Source: Dechloromonas sp. (GTDB lineage Bacteria; Pseudomonadota; Gammaproteobacteria; Burkholderiales; Rhodocyclaceae). From it: 42,512 nucleotides of DNA. This document shows positions 7,826-16,242 of this stretch, in pieces. Position numbers and translations under genes: made by a program. Numbering within the stretch: the stretch's first letter is position 1; each line of letters starts with the position of its first letter. The notes below the pieces were generated by a model. That model saw only the letters and a list, made by a program, of their open reading frames with translations, ran no database searches and was not told the DNA's origin. The stretch is taken from contig JAEUOG010000057.1 in NCBI GenBank assembly GCA_016790815.1, forward strand, positions 1-42,512, given 5' to 3'.

Positions 7826-8760
7826 AACGGCTGCTCTGTTCGCTGCTGATGTTGGTTGCCGGCCAGCTCGGGGCGGTCGATTTCGACTACCGCCTGAGTG
7901 CCCGTCCCCTTGCCGAAAACGTCTACGCCTTCATCGGCAAGACCGAGGATTTCACCACCGACAACGGCGGCAACATCGTCAACACCGCCTTCATCGTCGC
8001 CGCGCAGGGCGTCATCGTCATCGACAGCGGCCCCTCGCTGCGCTACGGCCAGCAGATGCGCCGGGCGATTGCTGCGGTCACCGCCAAGCCCATCGCGCTG
8101 GTCATCAACACACACCACCACCCCGACCACTTTCTCGGCAACCAGGCTTTCGCCGATGTGCCGATCGCCGCGCTGGCCGAAACGCGCAACGGCATCGCCG
8201 CCGATGGCAACGCCTTCGCCGAAAACCTCTACCGGATGTCGGGCGACTGGATGAAGGGCACCGAAGTCCAACTGCCCGGCAAGACGCTGAGCGCCGGCGT
8301 TGTCGAAGTTGCCGGCCGCAGCCTGCGTCTTGTTGCGCTTGACGGTCATACCGGCGCCGATCTGGTCATCGTCGATGCAACGAGCGGCGTCGTCTTCGCA
8401 GGCGATCTCGCCTTCAACGGCCGCGCGCCGACCACGCCGCATGCCGACATCGCGCACTGGCTCAAGGCCCTCGACCAGCTCGACGCCCTGACCCGCGAAT
8501 CCGGTTTCAAGCTGCTGGTCCCGGGGCACGGCGCGCCGACCACTGACGCCGCACCGATACGCCAGACCCGTGCCTGGCTGACCTGGCTGAGCGCCGCCCT
8601 GCGCGACGCGGCAAAGGCTGGGCTGGACATGAACGACGTGCTGGCCCGCCCGCTGCCCGCCGAATTTGCCAGCCTGCCGGTGGCGGCCAGCGAATATCGC
8701 CGCTCGGTCGGCCATCTCTTTCCGGCGGCCGAGCAGGAAGCGCTGGGGGCGAAACCATGA
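7822..8760 (+). CDS. Quinoprotein relay system zinc metallo-hydrolase (metallo-beta-lactamase fold)
   Basis: A 312-aa exported MBL-fold protein (N-terminus VKRLLCSLLMLVAGQLGA as signal peptide). The zinc site is visible as THHHPDHFLGN (HxHxDH), followed by GHTGADLVI, FAGDLAFNG (bridging Asp) and PGHGAP. It belongs to the SoxH-like hydrolases that co-occur with PQQ dehydrogenases and the SoxYZ-like carrier. The GTG start at 7822 overlaps the preceding stop. It probably acts in the periplasm on the same intermediate or carrier as the upstream protein; the reaction is unknown. Its stop overlaps the tonB start (ATGA at 8757-8760). Confidence 0.87.
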   Translation: MKRLLCSLLMLVAGQLGAVDFDYRLSARPLAENVYAFIGKTEDFTTDNGGNIVNTAFIVAAQGVIVIDSGPSLRYGQQMRRAIAAVTAKPIALVINTHHHPDHFLGNQAFADVPIAALAETRNGIAADGNAFAENLYRMSGDWMKGTEVQLPGKTLSAGVVEVAGRSLRLVALDGHTGADLVIVDATSGVVFAGDLAFNGRAPTTPHADIAHWLKALDQLDALTRESGFKLLVPGHGAPTTDAAPIRQTRAWLTWLSAALRDAAKAGLDMNDVLARPLPAEFASLPVAASEYRRSVGHLFPAAEQEALGAKP

Positions 8761-9509
8761 GCCACGCGGCCATGATCGAGGCACCCGCCGTTCCCACGGT
8801 GAACCGGAAATTTTGGGCAATTCTGGGACTGTCCATCCTCTTCCACGCCTCGTTGTTCGCGCTGACCTCGTGGCAGCGCCAGAACGGGCCGATCAGCCTG
8901 CCACCCATCCTTGCCTCGATCCGATTGATGGCGGTTACCGAATCCGGACCTGTTGCCGAAGTCGCTCCCGCGCCGGCAGTCGTCCCCCAGAAGGCCCGGC
9001 AGGAAGCCAGTCGTTCGGAGCGGCCGGCTACGCGAACGACTCAGACTGCCGGGCCGGCCAATGTGCCGGCCCAAGCGCCCGCGCCTTCCATGGCGTCAGC
9101 CGCCGACAGTACCCAGCCGGCGACGCCCGTCGCCGCACCGGCCGCCGAAGCTGCCCGGCATGCCCCGGAGGTCACGCCACCGCCAGCACGCCCGCAACGC
9201 CCGCAGAGCGAAGTGCTCGACGGCTATCGCCAGCGCCTCGGCGAACTCTTCGCCCGCCATCAGGAATACCCGCGCGTCGCCGCCATGCGTGGCTGGGAGG
9301 GCGAGGTTCGCCTGCGCCTGAAGGTGGCGCGCAAGGGCAACCTGCTCGGCGTCGCGGTCGACCGCTCAAGCGGATTCGATGTCCTCGACCAGCACGCGCT
9401 GGCCATGCTCGAAACACTGGCCAGTCTGCCACCGCTGCCTGAGGCGCTCGACAGCAACGAAATTCAAGTCGTCGTACCTATCAACTACAAGCTCAAGAAA
9501 ACAACATGA
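8757..9509 (+). CDS. tonB: TonB-family energy transducer
   Basis: A 250-aa protein with one N-terminal membrane anchor (about residues 19-38, FWAILGLSILFHASLFALTS), a long Pro/Ala-rich periplasmic linker (about 55-150) and a C-terminal TonB domain (WEGEVRLRLKVARKGNLLGVAV, then SSGFDVLDQHALAMLETL). It should couple the proton-motive force to the receptor encoded next, whose gene it overlaps by 4 nt, so the pair is probably dedicated. ExbB/ExbD are not in the window. Residues 11-24 are encoded by a copy of the dispersed repeat directly before the anchor helix. Confidence 0.9.
   Translation: MSHAAMIEAPAVPTVNRKFWAILGLSILFHASLFALTSWQRQNGPISLPPILASIRLMAVTESGPVAEVAPAPAVVPQKARQEASRSERPATRTTQTAGPANVPAQAPAPSMASAADSTQPATPVAAPAAEAARHAPEVTPPPARPQRPQSEVLDGYRQRLGELFARHQEYPRVAAMRGWEGEVRLRLKVARKGNLLGVAVDRSSGFDVLDQHALAMLETLASLPPLPEALDSNEIQVVVPINYKLKKTT
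8789..8825 (+). repeat. Dispersed repeat, copy 3 (inside tonB)
   Basis: Left box CACGGTGAACCGGAAATT, then TTGGGCAATTCTGG; the right half has diverged. In frame in tonB, encoding VPTVNRKFWAILG, just before and into the membrane anchor. Confidence 0.7.
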
Positions 9510-11851
9510 GACAAATTCCCCAGCGCTCGCTACTCGCCATCGCCATCTCCACCGCCTTCGCTCCGGCTTTCGCTGCCGATCCGCTGGTCACCTTACCCAC
9601 CGTCGAGGTGGTCGGCACCACGCCGCTGTCCGGCGTCGGTGTGCCGCGCCTGCACCTGCCGGCCAATGTCCAGTCGCTCGACGACCGCCGGCTTGATGAA
9701 ATCGAAAGCCAGAACATCGCCGAGCAGATGGTGCGCCAGGTGCCGTCGGTCACCGTCAATGAAGTCCAAGGCAATCCTTACCAGGCCGACCTCAACTACC
9801 GTGGCTTCACCGCCTCGCCGCTGCTCGGCACGGCTCAGGGGCTGTCGGTCTACGTCGATGGCGTGCGCGTCAATGAACCCTTCGGCGACACGGTCAACTG
9901 GGATTTGATCCCCAATTCGGCGATTGCCGGCATCGACCTGGTTCCCGGTTCCAACCCGGCGTTCGGCCTCAATACTCTGGGCGGTGCGCTGTCCATGCGG
10001 ACCAAGAGCGGTTTCTCGCACCCGGGCGGCAAGATCGAGTTTTCCGGCGGTAGTTTCAACCGCACCAACACCGAGCTCGAATACGGCGGCAACAATGGTA
10101 CTTTCGGCTGGTACGGCGCCGGCGACTGGTTCCGCGAAGACGGCTGGCGCGACCATTCGCCGTCCGACGTCAAGCAGTTCTTCGGCAAGCTGTCCTTCCG
10201 CAACGCCGCCGGCGAGGCCGACCTGACGCTGACCAAGGCGCGCAGCCGGCTGATCGGCAATGGTCTCGTGCCGCAATCGATGCTCGCCGCGCGTCGCGAA
10301 AATATCTTCACGCACCCCGACGAGACGCGCAACGACATGACCCAGCTCGCCCTCAACGGCAAGCTGTGGCTCAGCGATACGCAAAGCCTGAGTGGCAGCG
10401 TCTATCACCGGCGGACCAAGACGCGCACGCTGAACGGCGACATGAACGATGACTATGAAGACGACTACGAAAACTGGGTAACCGGCGGCAGTGTCGGCCC
10501 GGCGCCCGATGAAACGGGGGCCAACAATCGTACTCGGACGAGCCAGCGCGGCACAGGCATCGCCGCGCAGTGGAATTTCAGCGGCAAGCAGCATCAGCTT
10601 GCCGTCGGCGCCTCCTACGACCAGTCCCGCATCAACTTCCAGCAGACGCAGGAGCTGGGCGATCTCGACGCCAGCCGCGGCGTCTCCGATCTGCAGGCGC
10701 TGTCCATTCAGAACCAGATCAACGGCAAGACCAGCACGGCCAGCCTGTTCGTCACCGACACGTACTCGTTGATGCCCAACCTGCACCTGACTGCTTCGGC
10801 TCGCTACAACATGAGCCACGTCAAGACCGTTGATGAACTGAACCCCGGTGCGCCGCATAACCTCGACGGCGATCACAAATACCGCAAACTCAACCCGGCT
10901 ATCGGCCTGAGCTGGCAGATCGTCCCGACGCTCAACGCCTACGCCGGCTTCAGCCAGGGAAACCGCGTGCCGACGCCGATCGAACTTGGCTGTGCCGACC
11001 CGGCCAACCCCTGTACCCTGCCCAACTCGATGGCCGCTGATCCGTACCTCAAACAGGTCGTCGCCCGCACGCTCGAAGCCGGGCTGCGCGGCAAGCTGGC
11101 TGGCGAATTCTTGGGAGATGCGAACTGGAATGCCGGCGTCTTCCGCACCATGAGCAGCGACGACATTCTGTTCGTTGGCACCTCGACCAGCGCCGGTTAC
11201 TTCACCAACTACGGCAAGACCTTGCGCCAGGGCCTCGAACTTGGTCTCAACGGCAGCCATCGCCGTCTCGACTGGTACGCCAACTACAGCTGGCTACAAG
11301 CCACTTTCCGTTCCGACGCCTGCATCCTGGCCGAAAACAACAGCACGCGCGGTACGGCGGCGGAGTGTACGGGCGGCGGGCAGGACGATGAAATCCATGT
11401 CAAGAAGGGCAACCATATCCCCGGCCTGCCGAAGCACAGCCTCAAGCTCGGCCTTGCCTGGCGCGCTACCGACTGGTTGCGCATCGGCGGCGACGTGCAG
11501 GCCTTCTCCGGCCAGACCGTGCGCGGTAACGAAAACAACCAGCACCAGAGCGGCACCTATACCGATGCCCTGGGCAACACGCGCACCTTCGACGGCCCGG
11601 GCCGGATCCCCGGCTATGCCATCCTCAACCTCAATGCCGAAGCCAGGCTGGGCGGCGGCTGGCAACTCTTTGCCAAGATCAACAACGTCTTCGACAAGCA
11701 TTACGCGACGGCCGGCGCGCTCGCTGAAAACCCCTTCGTCGGCGGCAGCTTCCAGGCCAACCCCGACGACTGGCGTCGTGAAACCTTCGTCGCGCCGGGA
11801 GCACCGCGCTCCGGCTGGCTCGGCGTGCGCTACGTGTTTGGCGGCAAATGA
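9506..11851 (+). CDS. TonB-dependent outer-membrane receptor (putative metal/metallophore receptor)
   Basis: A 781-aa receptor. The signal peptide ends near AFA-ADP; a TonB-box-like VEVVGT lies near residue 34; the plug spans about 45-165 (SVTVNEVQGNPYQADLNYRG, YVDGVRVNEPFGDTVNWD); the remainder is the 22-strand barrel. It sits in an operon with a SoxYZ-like carrier, a quinoprotein relay hydrolase, its own TonB and a two-component system, beside a lanthanide-type dehydrogenase. Uptake of a lanthanide complex, analogous to LutH/LanA systems of methylotrophs, is therefore a reasonable inference. Iron-siderophore or PQQ uptake are alternatives. The stop overlaps the kinase start (ATGA). Confidence 0.87.
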   Translation: MRQIPQRSLLAIAISTAFAPAFAADPLVTLPTVEVVGTTPLSGVGVPRLHLPANVQSLDDRRLDEIESQNIAEQMVRQVPSVTVNEVQGNPYQADLNYRGFTASPLLGTAQGLSVYVDGVRVNEPFGDTVNWDLIPNSAIAGIDLVPGSNPAFGLNTLGGALSMRTKSGFSHPGGKIEFSGGSFNRTNTELEYGGNNGTFGWYGAGDWFREDGWRDHSPSDVKQFFGKLSFRNAAGEADLTLTKARSRLIGNGLVPQSMLAARRENIFTHPDETRNDMTQLALNGKLWLSDTQSLSGSVYHRRTKTRTLNGDMNDDYEDDYENWVTGGSVGPAPDETGANNRTRTSQRGTGIAAQWNFSGKQHQLAVGASYDQSRINFQQTQELGDLDASRGVSDLQALSIQNQINGKTSTASLFVTDTYSLMPNLHLTASARYNMSHVKTVDELNPGAPHNLDGDHKYRKLNPAIGLSWQIVPTLNAYAGFSQGNRVPTPIELGCADPANPCTLPNSMAADPYLKQVVARTLEAGLRGKLAGEFLGDANWNAGVFRTMSSDDILFVGTSTSAGYFTNYGKTLRQGLELGLNGSHRRLDWYANYSWLQATFRSDACILAENNSTRGTAAECTGGGQDDEIHVKKGNHIPGLPKHSLKLGLAWRATDWLRIGGDVQAFSGQTVRGNENNQHQSGTYTDALGNTRTFDGPGRIPGYAILNLNAEARLGGGWQLFAKINNVFDKHYATAGALAENPFVGGSFQANPDDWRRETFVAPGAPRSGWLGVRYVFGGK

Positions 11852-11890
11852 AATTTCAAAACTGGCCGATTTTTCCGGTTGACCGCAGCA
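11848..11890 (-). repeat. Dispersed repeat, copy 4 (start of kinase gene)
   Basis: Read on the minus strand: TGCGGTCAACCGGAAAAA, then TCGGCCAGTTTTGAAATT. A strong match. It contains the kinase start codon, the overlapping receptor stop and the first 13 codons (MKFQNWPIFPVDR). Confidence 0.88.
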
Positions 11891-13257
11891 AGCTGCGGTT
11901 GAGCCTGCACACCCGCGTCGGCCTCGTTCTCACCGCACTGGCGGCCAGCCTGCTGATCATCCTCGCTGGTTTGTGGCTGCACGGCACGCGCAACGCCATC
12001 CACGAAGAAGTTGAGGCGGCATCGCGCGTTTCAGAGCAATGGCTGAAAGCCGTGCTCGGCGAAATGAACGACGTGCCGGCGGCTACGCGCGGCGAGCGCC
12101 TGCTCGGCGTCGCTCGCGCCATCGGCCGGGTACGGGCCAATGAACTCGAAATCAGTACCACTGCGGGCGACACCATCTACCGCTCGCCAGCCCCGACCTA
12201 CAAGGCCGGGCGCACCGTGCCGGGCTGGTTCGCCGGGCTGCTCGCGCCTGAACTGCCAACGCGCACACTGGCGGTCGATGGTTACACGCTGACCCTGCAT
12301 CCCGATGCCTCGCGCGCGGTGCTCGATGCCTGGGACGATCTGGCCGCCATGGCCGGCTGGGCTGTCGCCTTGCTTTGCCTCATTTTTGTTGCGACACGCG
12401 GGGCGCTGGGCCGGGCCTTGAGCCCGCTGGCAGATATCATGCGCGCCCTCGATCGCACCGGGCGCGGCCGTTTCGACACCCGTCTGCCGGTTTTTGCGAC
12501 GCCGGAGCTCGGCCGCATCTCGCGCGCCTTCAACGGCATGGCCGACAGGCTGGGCGAGGCGGTGGACGAGAACGTCCGCCTCGAAAGCGCCCGCGAAGTT
12601 GACCGCCAGATGAACGCCCGGCTGGAAGAGGAACGCCGGGTCATCGCCCGCGAACTGCACGATGAGCTGGCCCAGGGCATCACCGCCGTGCGCGCGCTGG
12701 CCGGTGCCATCGTCCAGCGCACCGGCGATGCGCCCTCGCTGCACATTCCGGCGCAGGGCATCGTTGCCGTGACCGGCGAAATGCAGGATGGCGTGCGCAA
12801 CATCCTGCACCGCCTGCGCCCGGCTGCCGGCAACGGGCTGGCGACAACGCTGGAACGTCAGCTCGCCGTCTGGCGCGAACAGCAGCCCAACATCGCACTC
12901 GTTGCCCGCCTCGACCTCGGCCATGCGCCGCTGGCAGACGACCTGGCCCTGGCCGTCGTCCGCATCGTGCAGGAAGGCTTGACCAACGTTGTGCGTCACG
13001 CCCACGCCAGCAGCGTCGAGCTTTGCATCACACGCGCCGCCGGCTGCCTGCAGCTGACGCTGGCCGACAACGGCGTCGGTCGTTCCGGCCGGCCTTCCAG
13101 TCAGGCCGGTTGCGGCCTCGGCCTGGCCGGCATGGGCGAGCGCATCGCCGCGCTGGGTGGCAGTCTTCAATTAGAACCTGCGGCTGGCGGCGGCTTTTGC
13201 ATCGTCGCCCGCCTGCCGGATGCCGTAGCGCAACACTCCCCGGAGGAATTCGCATGA
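11848..13257 (+). CDS. MoxY-like sensor histidine kinase (NarL/HisKA_3 class)
   Basis: A 469-aa inner-membrane kinase. TM1 is near residues 25-46; a short periplasmic LapD/MoxY-type domain follows (about 47-160); TM2 is near 165-185; then HAMP (about 190-240), a HisKA_3 dimerisation helix with the phospho-His in ARELHDELAQG, and an ATPase domain with LADNGVGR and GLGLAGMGERI. MoxY-type kinases control methanol/alcohol oxidation genes in Paracoccus, so it probably senses the alcohol or metal status of the dehydrogenases. The start ATG at 11848 overlaps the receptor stop and lies within a reverse copy of the dispersed repeat, which also encodes residues 1-13. Confidence 0.88.
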   Translation: MKFQNWPIFPVDRSKLRLSLHTRVGLVLTALAASLLIILAGLWLHGTRNAIHEEVEAASRVSEQWLKAVLGEMNDVPAATRGERLLGVARAIGRVRANELEISTTAGDTIYRSPAPTYKAGRTVPGWFAGLLAPELPTRTLAVDGYTLTLHPDASRAVLDAWDDLAAMAGWAVALLCLIFVATRGALGRALSPLADIMRALDRTGRGRFDTRLPVFATPELGRISRAFNGMADRLGEAVDENVRLESAREVDRQMNARLEEERRVIARELHDELAQGITAVRALAGAIVQRTGDAPSLHIPAQGIVAVTGEMQDGVRNILHRLRPAAGNGLATTLERQLAVWREQQPNIALVARLDLGHAPLADDLALAVVRIVQEGLTNVVRHAHASSVELCITRAAGCLQLTLADNGVGRSGRPSSQAGCGLGLAGMGERIAALGGSLQLEPAAGGGFCIVARLPDAVAQHSPEEFA

Positions 13258-13901
13258 ACAAAGCTCTGCAAGGCAAGCGCATCCTGCTCGCCGACGACCA
13301 CGCGATGGTTCGCCTCGGCTTTCGTTGCCTGCTCGAAGGCGGCGGCGCCAAGGTGGTGGGCGAGGCCGAGAACGGCGAAAACGCTGTTCGCCTCTACGCC
13401 GAACTGAGCCCGGACGTCGTGGTGATGGATGTCTCGATGCCCGGCATTGGCGGCCTGGCCGCGCTGGAACGCCTGCTGGCCTGGGATGCCAAGGCCAAAG
13501 TGCTCATGCTCTCGGCCCACAACGACGACATCGTGCCGGTGCGCGCCCTGCGTCTTGGCGCCCGTGGCTACCTGTGCAAACGGGCAGCGCCCGAGGAATT
13601 CCTGCGTGCCGTCGGCCAGGTCGCTAGCGAGCGCCGCTACCTCGATCCCGAGCTGGCGCAGGCCGTCGCGCTGGCCCAGCTGTCCGGCTCGTCCAGCCCG
13701 GTCGACACGCTGACAGAGAAGGAACTGGCTGTCTTCATGAAGCTGGCCGAGGGACGGTCAGTCAACGATGTGGCCGAGGATTTCTGCCTGAGCCCGAGCA
13801 CGGTCGGCACCCACCTTTATCACATCAAGCAGAAGCTTAATGTGCAGAACGCCGCCGAGCTGACGCTCGTCGCCGTGCGCAACGGCCTGATCGAGGCCTG
13901 A
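13254..13901 (+). CDS. LuxR/NarL-family response regulator
   Basis: A 215-aa regulator: REC domain (about 8-125) with the acidic pair in LLADDH and phospho-acceptor D59 in VVMDVSMPG, then a GerE-type HTH (about 148-210, LSPSTVGTHLYHIKQKLNV). Its start overlaps the kinase stop as ATGA, with CGGAGGA at 13241-13247. It is the cognate partner of the upstream kinase, comparable to MoxX or ExaE/PedR-type regulators of PQQ alcohol dehydrogenases. Because the divergent promoters are sigma54-type and this protein lacks an AAA+ domain, it cannot be the direct sigma54 activator; it may act on other promoters, such as that of the Ca-type dehydrogenase. Confidence 0.9.
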   Translation: MNKALQGKRILLADDHAMVRLGFRCLLEGGGAKVVGEAENGENAVRLYAELSPDVVVMDVSMPGIGGLAALERLLAWDAKAKVLMLSAHNDDIVPVRALRLGARGYLCKRAAPEEFLRAVGQVASERRYLDPELAQAVALAQLSGSSSPVDTLTEKELAVFMKLAEGRSVNDVAEDFCLSPSTVGTHLYHIKQKLNVQNAAELTLVAVRNGLIEA

Positions 13902-14813
13902 GTGTCGGACCATCTCTATCCTGACTGCCGGCCGCGCTGCATCCGGCAAATGGCGGTCGGTGACGGCCATATCCTGCACGTCGAAGAGTGCGGGCCGGTC
14001 GATGGCCTGCCCGTTGTCTTCCTGCATGGCGGGCCGGGCGGCGGTTGTTTGCCCGAGCATCGGCGGCTGTTCGATCCCGAGGTTTACCGCGTCGTCTTCA
14101 TCGACCAGCGTGGTGCCGGGCGCAGCCTGCCGGGCGGCGAACTTGAGGCGAACATGACGCCCGACCTGGTGGCCGACCTCGATTACGTGCGCGAGGCCTT
14201 GGGCATCTCGTCGTGGATCGTGTTCGGCGGCTCGTGGGGCAGCCTGCTGGCCTTGGCATACGCCCAGATTTTTCCCGAAAGCGTTCGTGGGCTGGTCATG
14301 CACAGCATTTTCCTCGGTTCGCGCGAGGAGATCGTGGCCTACGCCGAAGGCCTGGTCAGCCTGTTGCCCAGCGAAGAGCACAGCAACCCGCTGCCCGCCT
14401 TCGCCCGCCGCATCCTGGGAGCCGATCCGCGGGCCGCTAGCCAGGCCGCCAGCCTCTGGCTCAACTACCAGCGCAAGCTGGTCGGCAAGCCAATCTTGCC
14501 CACCGAGCCGGATGCCATGCAACTGGCCAGGGCGCGCATCCAGATGCATTACCTGAGCCGTGACTGTTTCCTGATGCCTCGTCAGTTGCTGGCCGGACTT
14601 GAACGCATTCAGCATCTTCCAGCCGTCATCGTTCAGGGTATGAACGATCCGGTCTGCCCGGCTAAAACGGCCGAGGCGCTGCACCGGGCGTGGCCCGAGG
14701 CGACTTGGGTTCCGGTGATTGATGGCGGCCACGATGTCCTGTCGCCCACCATGGCCCGGGCGTGCTCGAAGGCGCTAGGCTGGGTTGCGGAGGAGGCCCT
14801 CTGTTTGGGTTGA
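13902..14813 (+). CDS. pip: Prolyl aminopeptidase (proline iminopeptidase)
   Basis: A 303-aa cytosolic alpha/beta-hydrolase of peptidase family S33 that removes N-terminal proline from peptides. HGGPGGG forms the oxyanion hole; the nucleophile Ser is in GGSWGS; the acid is in GMNDPVCP; the catalytic His is in DGGHD. The length is a little under typical family members (about 310-320). The GTG start at 13902 follows directly on the regulator stop, so it may be co-transcribed, but its function is unrelated to alcohol oxidation. Confidence 0.88.
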   Translation: MSDHLYPDCRPRCIRQMAVGDGHILHVEECGPVDGLPVVFLHGGPGGGCLPEHRRLFDPEVYRVVFIDQRGAGRSLPGGELEANMTPDLVADLDYVREALGISSWIVFGGSWGSLLALAYAQIFPESVRGLVMHSIFLGSREEIVAYAEGLVSLLPSEEHSNPLPAFARRILGADPRAASQAASLWLNYQRKLVGKPILPTEPDAMQLARARIQMHYLSRDCFLMPRQLLAGLERIQHLPAVIVQGMNDPVCPAKTAEALHRAWPEATWVPVIDGGHDVLSPTMARACSKALGWVAEEALCLG

Positions 14814-14898
14814 GCGACAGTCCAACGGTTTCGGTGGGTTTCGATTCGCGCTGCCAATTGCTGCCCCGCACTCCCTTTTGCGGGCGTAACATTGCCGC

Positions 14899-15537
14899 AT
14901 GACAACGATCGACATTATTTCTGACCTCGTCTGCCCATGGTGTTTTATCGGCCTTCGCCGCCTTGATGCAGCTATCGCCGAGGTGCGTCGCGCGCTGCCC
15001 GACTTTGCCTGCGAGAAGCGCTGGCGTCCGTTTTTCCTGAACCCCGATACGCCGCCGGAAGGCGAGCCTTATCTGCCGTTTCTCGAAAAGAAATTTGGCG
15101 GTCAGGCGCCGGTCGAAGCGCTGTTCGAGCGCGTGCGCGCCGCTGGCCGGCAGTGGGGTGTTAACTACGCCTTCGAGAAAATCGATGTCCGTGCCAACAC
15201 GCTGCAGGCGCACCGGCTGATCCACTGGGCGCAACAACACGGCGATGCGACCTCGCTCGTAGAGCGGCTGTTCGTCGCCCAGTTCCAGCGCGGTGAGCGG
15301 ATAGGCGATCCGGCCCTGCTCAAGCACTTGGCAGTCGAATGCGGCTATTCCGGCGACGAAGTCGAGCGCTATCTGGCTTCTGGTGCAGACACCGATGAAG
15401 TGCGCACCCTGGAGCGCCAGTTCCGGGCAATGGGAATTTCGATGGTGCCGACCTTCATTGTCGACGGCCGGGAGGTGGTGGTGGGCGCTGAAGACCCGGC
15501 CATCCTCGCGGCGGCGATTCGTCGGGCGCTGGCGTAA
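14899..15537 (+). CDS. DsbA-family oxidoreductase, FrnE-like
   Basis: A 212-aa thioredoxin-fold protein without a signal peptide, so cytosolic. The active site is C12-P-W-C15 near the N-terminus (SDLVCPWCFIG); a helical insert follows; the cis-Pro region is MVPTFIVDG. FrnE-like proteins act as disulfide oxidoreductases or isomerases, often linked to stress resistance. It converges with the FKBP gene across a shared hairpin. Confidence 0.85.
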   Translation: MTTIDIISDLVCPWCFIGLRRLDAAIAEVRRALPDFACEKRWRPFFLNPDTPPEGEPYLPFLEKKFGGQAPVEALFERVRAAGRQWGVNYAFEKIDVRANTLQAHRLIHWAQQHGDATSLVERLFVAQFQRGERIGDPALLKHLAVECGYSGDEVERYLASGADTDEVRTLERQFRAMGISMVPTFIVDGREVVVGAEDPAILAAAIRRALA

Positions 15538-15558
15538 AAAAGCCGGCAGGTGCCGGCT
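15535..15558 (-). terminator. Rho-independent terminator of the FKBP gene
   Basis: A perfect 8-bp stem, AGCCGGCA (15541-15548) and TGCCGGCT (15551-15558), with a 2-nt spacer. On the minus strand it is followed by six T. The A-run overlaps the stop codon of the convergent frnE-like gene. Confidence 0.75.
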
Positions 15559-15563
15559 GTAGA

Positions 15564-15971
15564 TTACTTGGCGATGTCGAGCAATTCGACTTCGAAGATC
15601 AATGTCGAATTGGGTGGGATGCCCGGTACGCCACGGGCGCCGTAAGCCAGGTTGGATGGGCAGACCAGCTTGGCCTTGCCGCCGACCTTGATCTTCTGCA
15701 CGCCTTCAGTCCAGCACGGGATCACGCGGTTGAGGGGGAAAGCCGCCGGTTCGTTGCGCTTGTACGAGCTGTCGAATTCCTGGCCATTGGTCAGCGTGCC
15801 GCGATAGTGCACCTTGACCGTGTCGGTGGCCTTCGGGCTGGCGCCAGAGCCTTCCTTGAGCATGGTGATGCCGATGCCGGAATCGGTCATCACTTCCTTG
15901 GGTTCGGCAGCCGTGGCCTGAAATGAGAGGGCGAGGAGGAGGGCGGCGCTGGCGATGAAGCGTTTCTGCAT
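15564..15971 (-). CDS. FKBP-type peptidyl-prolyl isomerase, exported
   Basis: A 135-aa protein: signal peptide MQKRFIASAALLLALSFQATAA, then one FKBP domain (about 35-135) with VHYRGTLTNGQEFDSS, LVCPSNLAYGARGVPGIPPN and TLIFEVELLDI. It should catalyse prolyl isomerisation of periplasmic proteins. The start at 15971 opens the signal peptide; an upstream extension of the frame to 16070 has no signal-like character and is left out. It is divergent from the TonB receptor, with two dispersed repeat copies between them. Confidence 0.9.
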   Translation of the reverse strand: MQKRFIASAALLLALSFQATAAEPKEVMTDSGIGITMLKEGSGASPKATDTVKVHYRGTLTNGQEFDSSYKRNEPAAFPLNRVIPCWTEGVQKIKVGGKAKLVCPSNLAYGARGVPGIPPNSTLIFEVELLDIAK

Positions 15972-16058
15972 GTTGGGAGCCTTCGTTGCGGTTGGAGAAA
16001 TGTTCAGCGCGCACGTTAGCGGGAAGTGGCGGCGGTGGCAAATCGCCTGATCCTGGCT

Positions 16059-16095
16059 TGTCACGGCCAACCGGAAAAACTGGCCAAAAATAGGA
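16059..16095 (+). repeat. Dispersed repeat, copy 5
   Basis: CACGGCCAACCGGAAAAA, then CTGGCCAAAAATAGGA. Intergenic, upstream of the FKBP gene and of the divergent TonB receptor; 92 bp from copy 6 in the same orientation. Confidence 0.9.
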
Positions 16096-16186
16096 ACCCT
16101 GCGATCTCATGATTTTCATGAGGCTCTATTGGCGATTGCCATGTCGTCAGCTCTATGCGCTTCGCCAATAATCAGAGTGAGGTCGC

Positions 16187-16225
16187 CTTCCACGGTCGAC
16201 CAGAAAATTTGGTCAAAAACGAAAT
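16187..16225 (+). repeat. Dispersed repeat, copy 6
   Basis: CACGGTCGACCAGAAAAT, then TTGGTCAAAAACGAAATC. It lies 18 bp before the chosen start of the TonB receptor and forms a tandem pair with copy 5. Confidence 0.88.
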
Positions 16226-16242
16226 CACGCATCAACCTGAAA

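Noticed and set aside
9593-11260. Long open frame antisense to the TonB receptor (555 codons), and similar long antisense frames under other genes
   Set aside because: High-GC third-position bias leaves antisense frames open; they show no domain, no ribosome site and low-complexity arginine/alanine composition.
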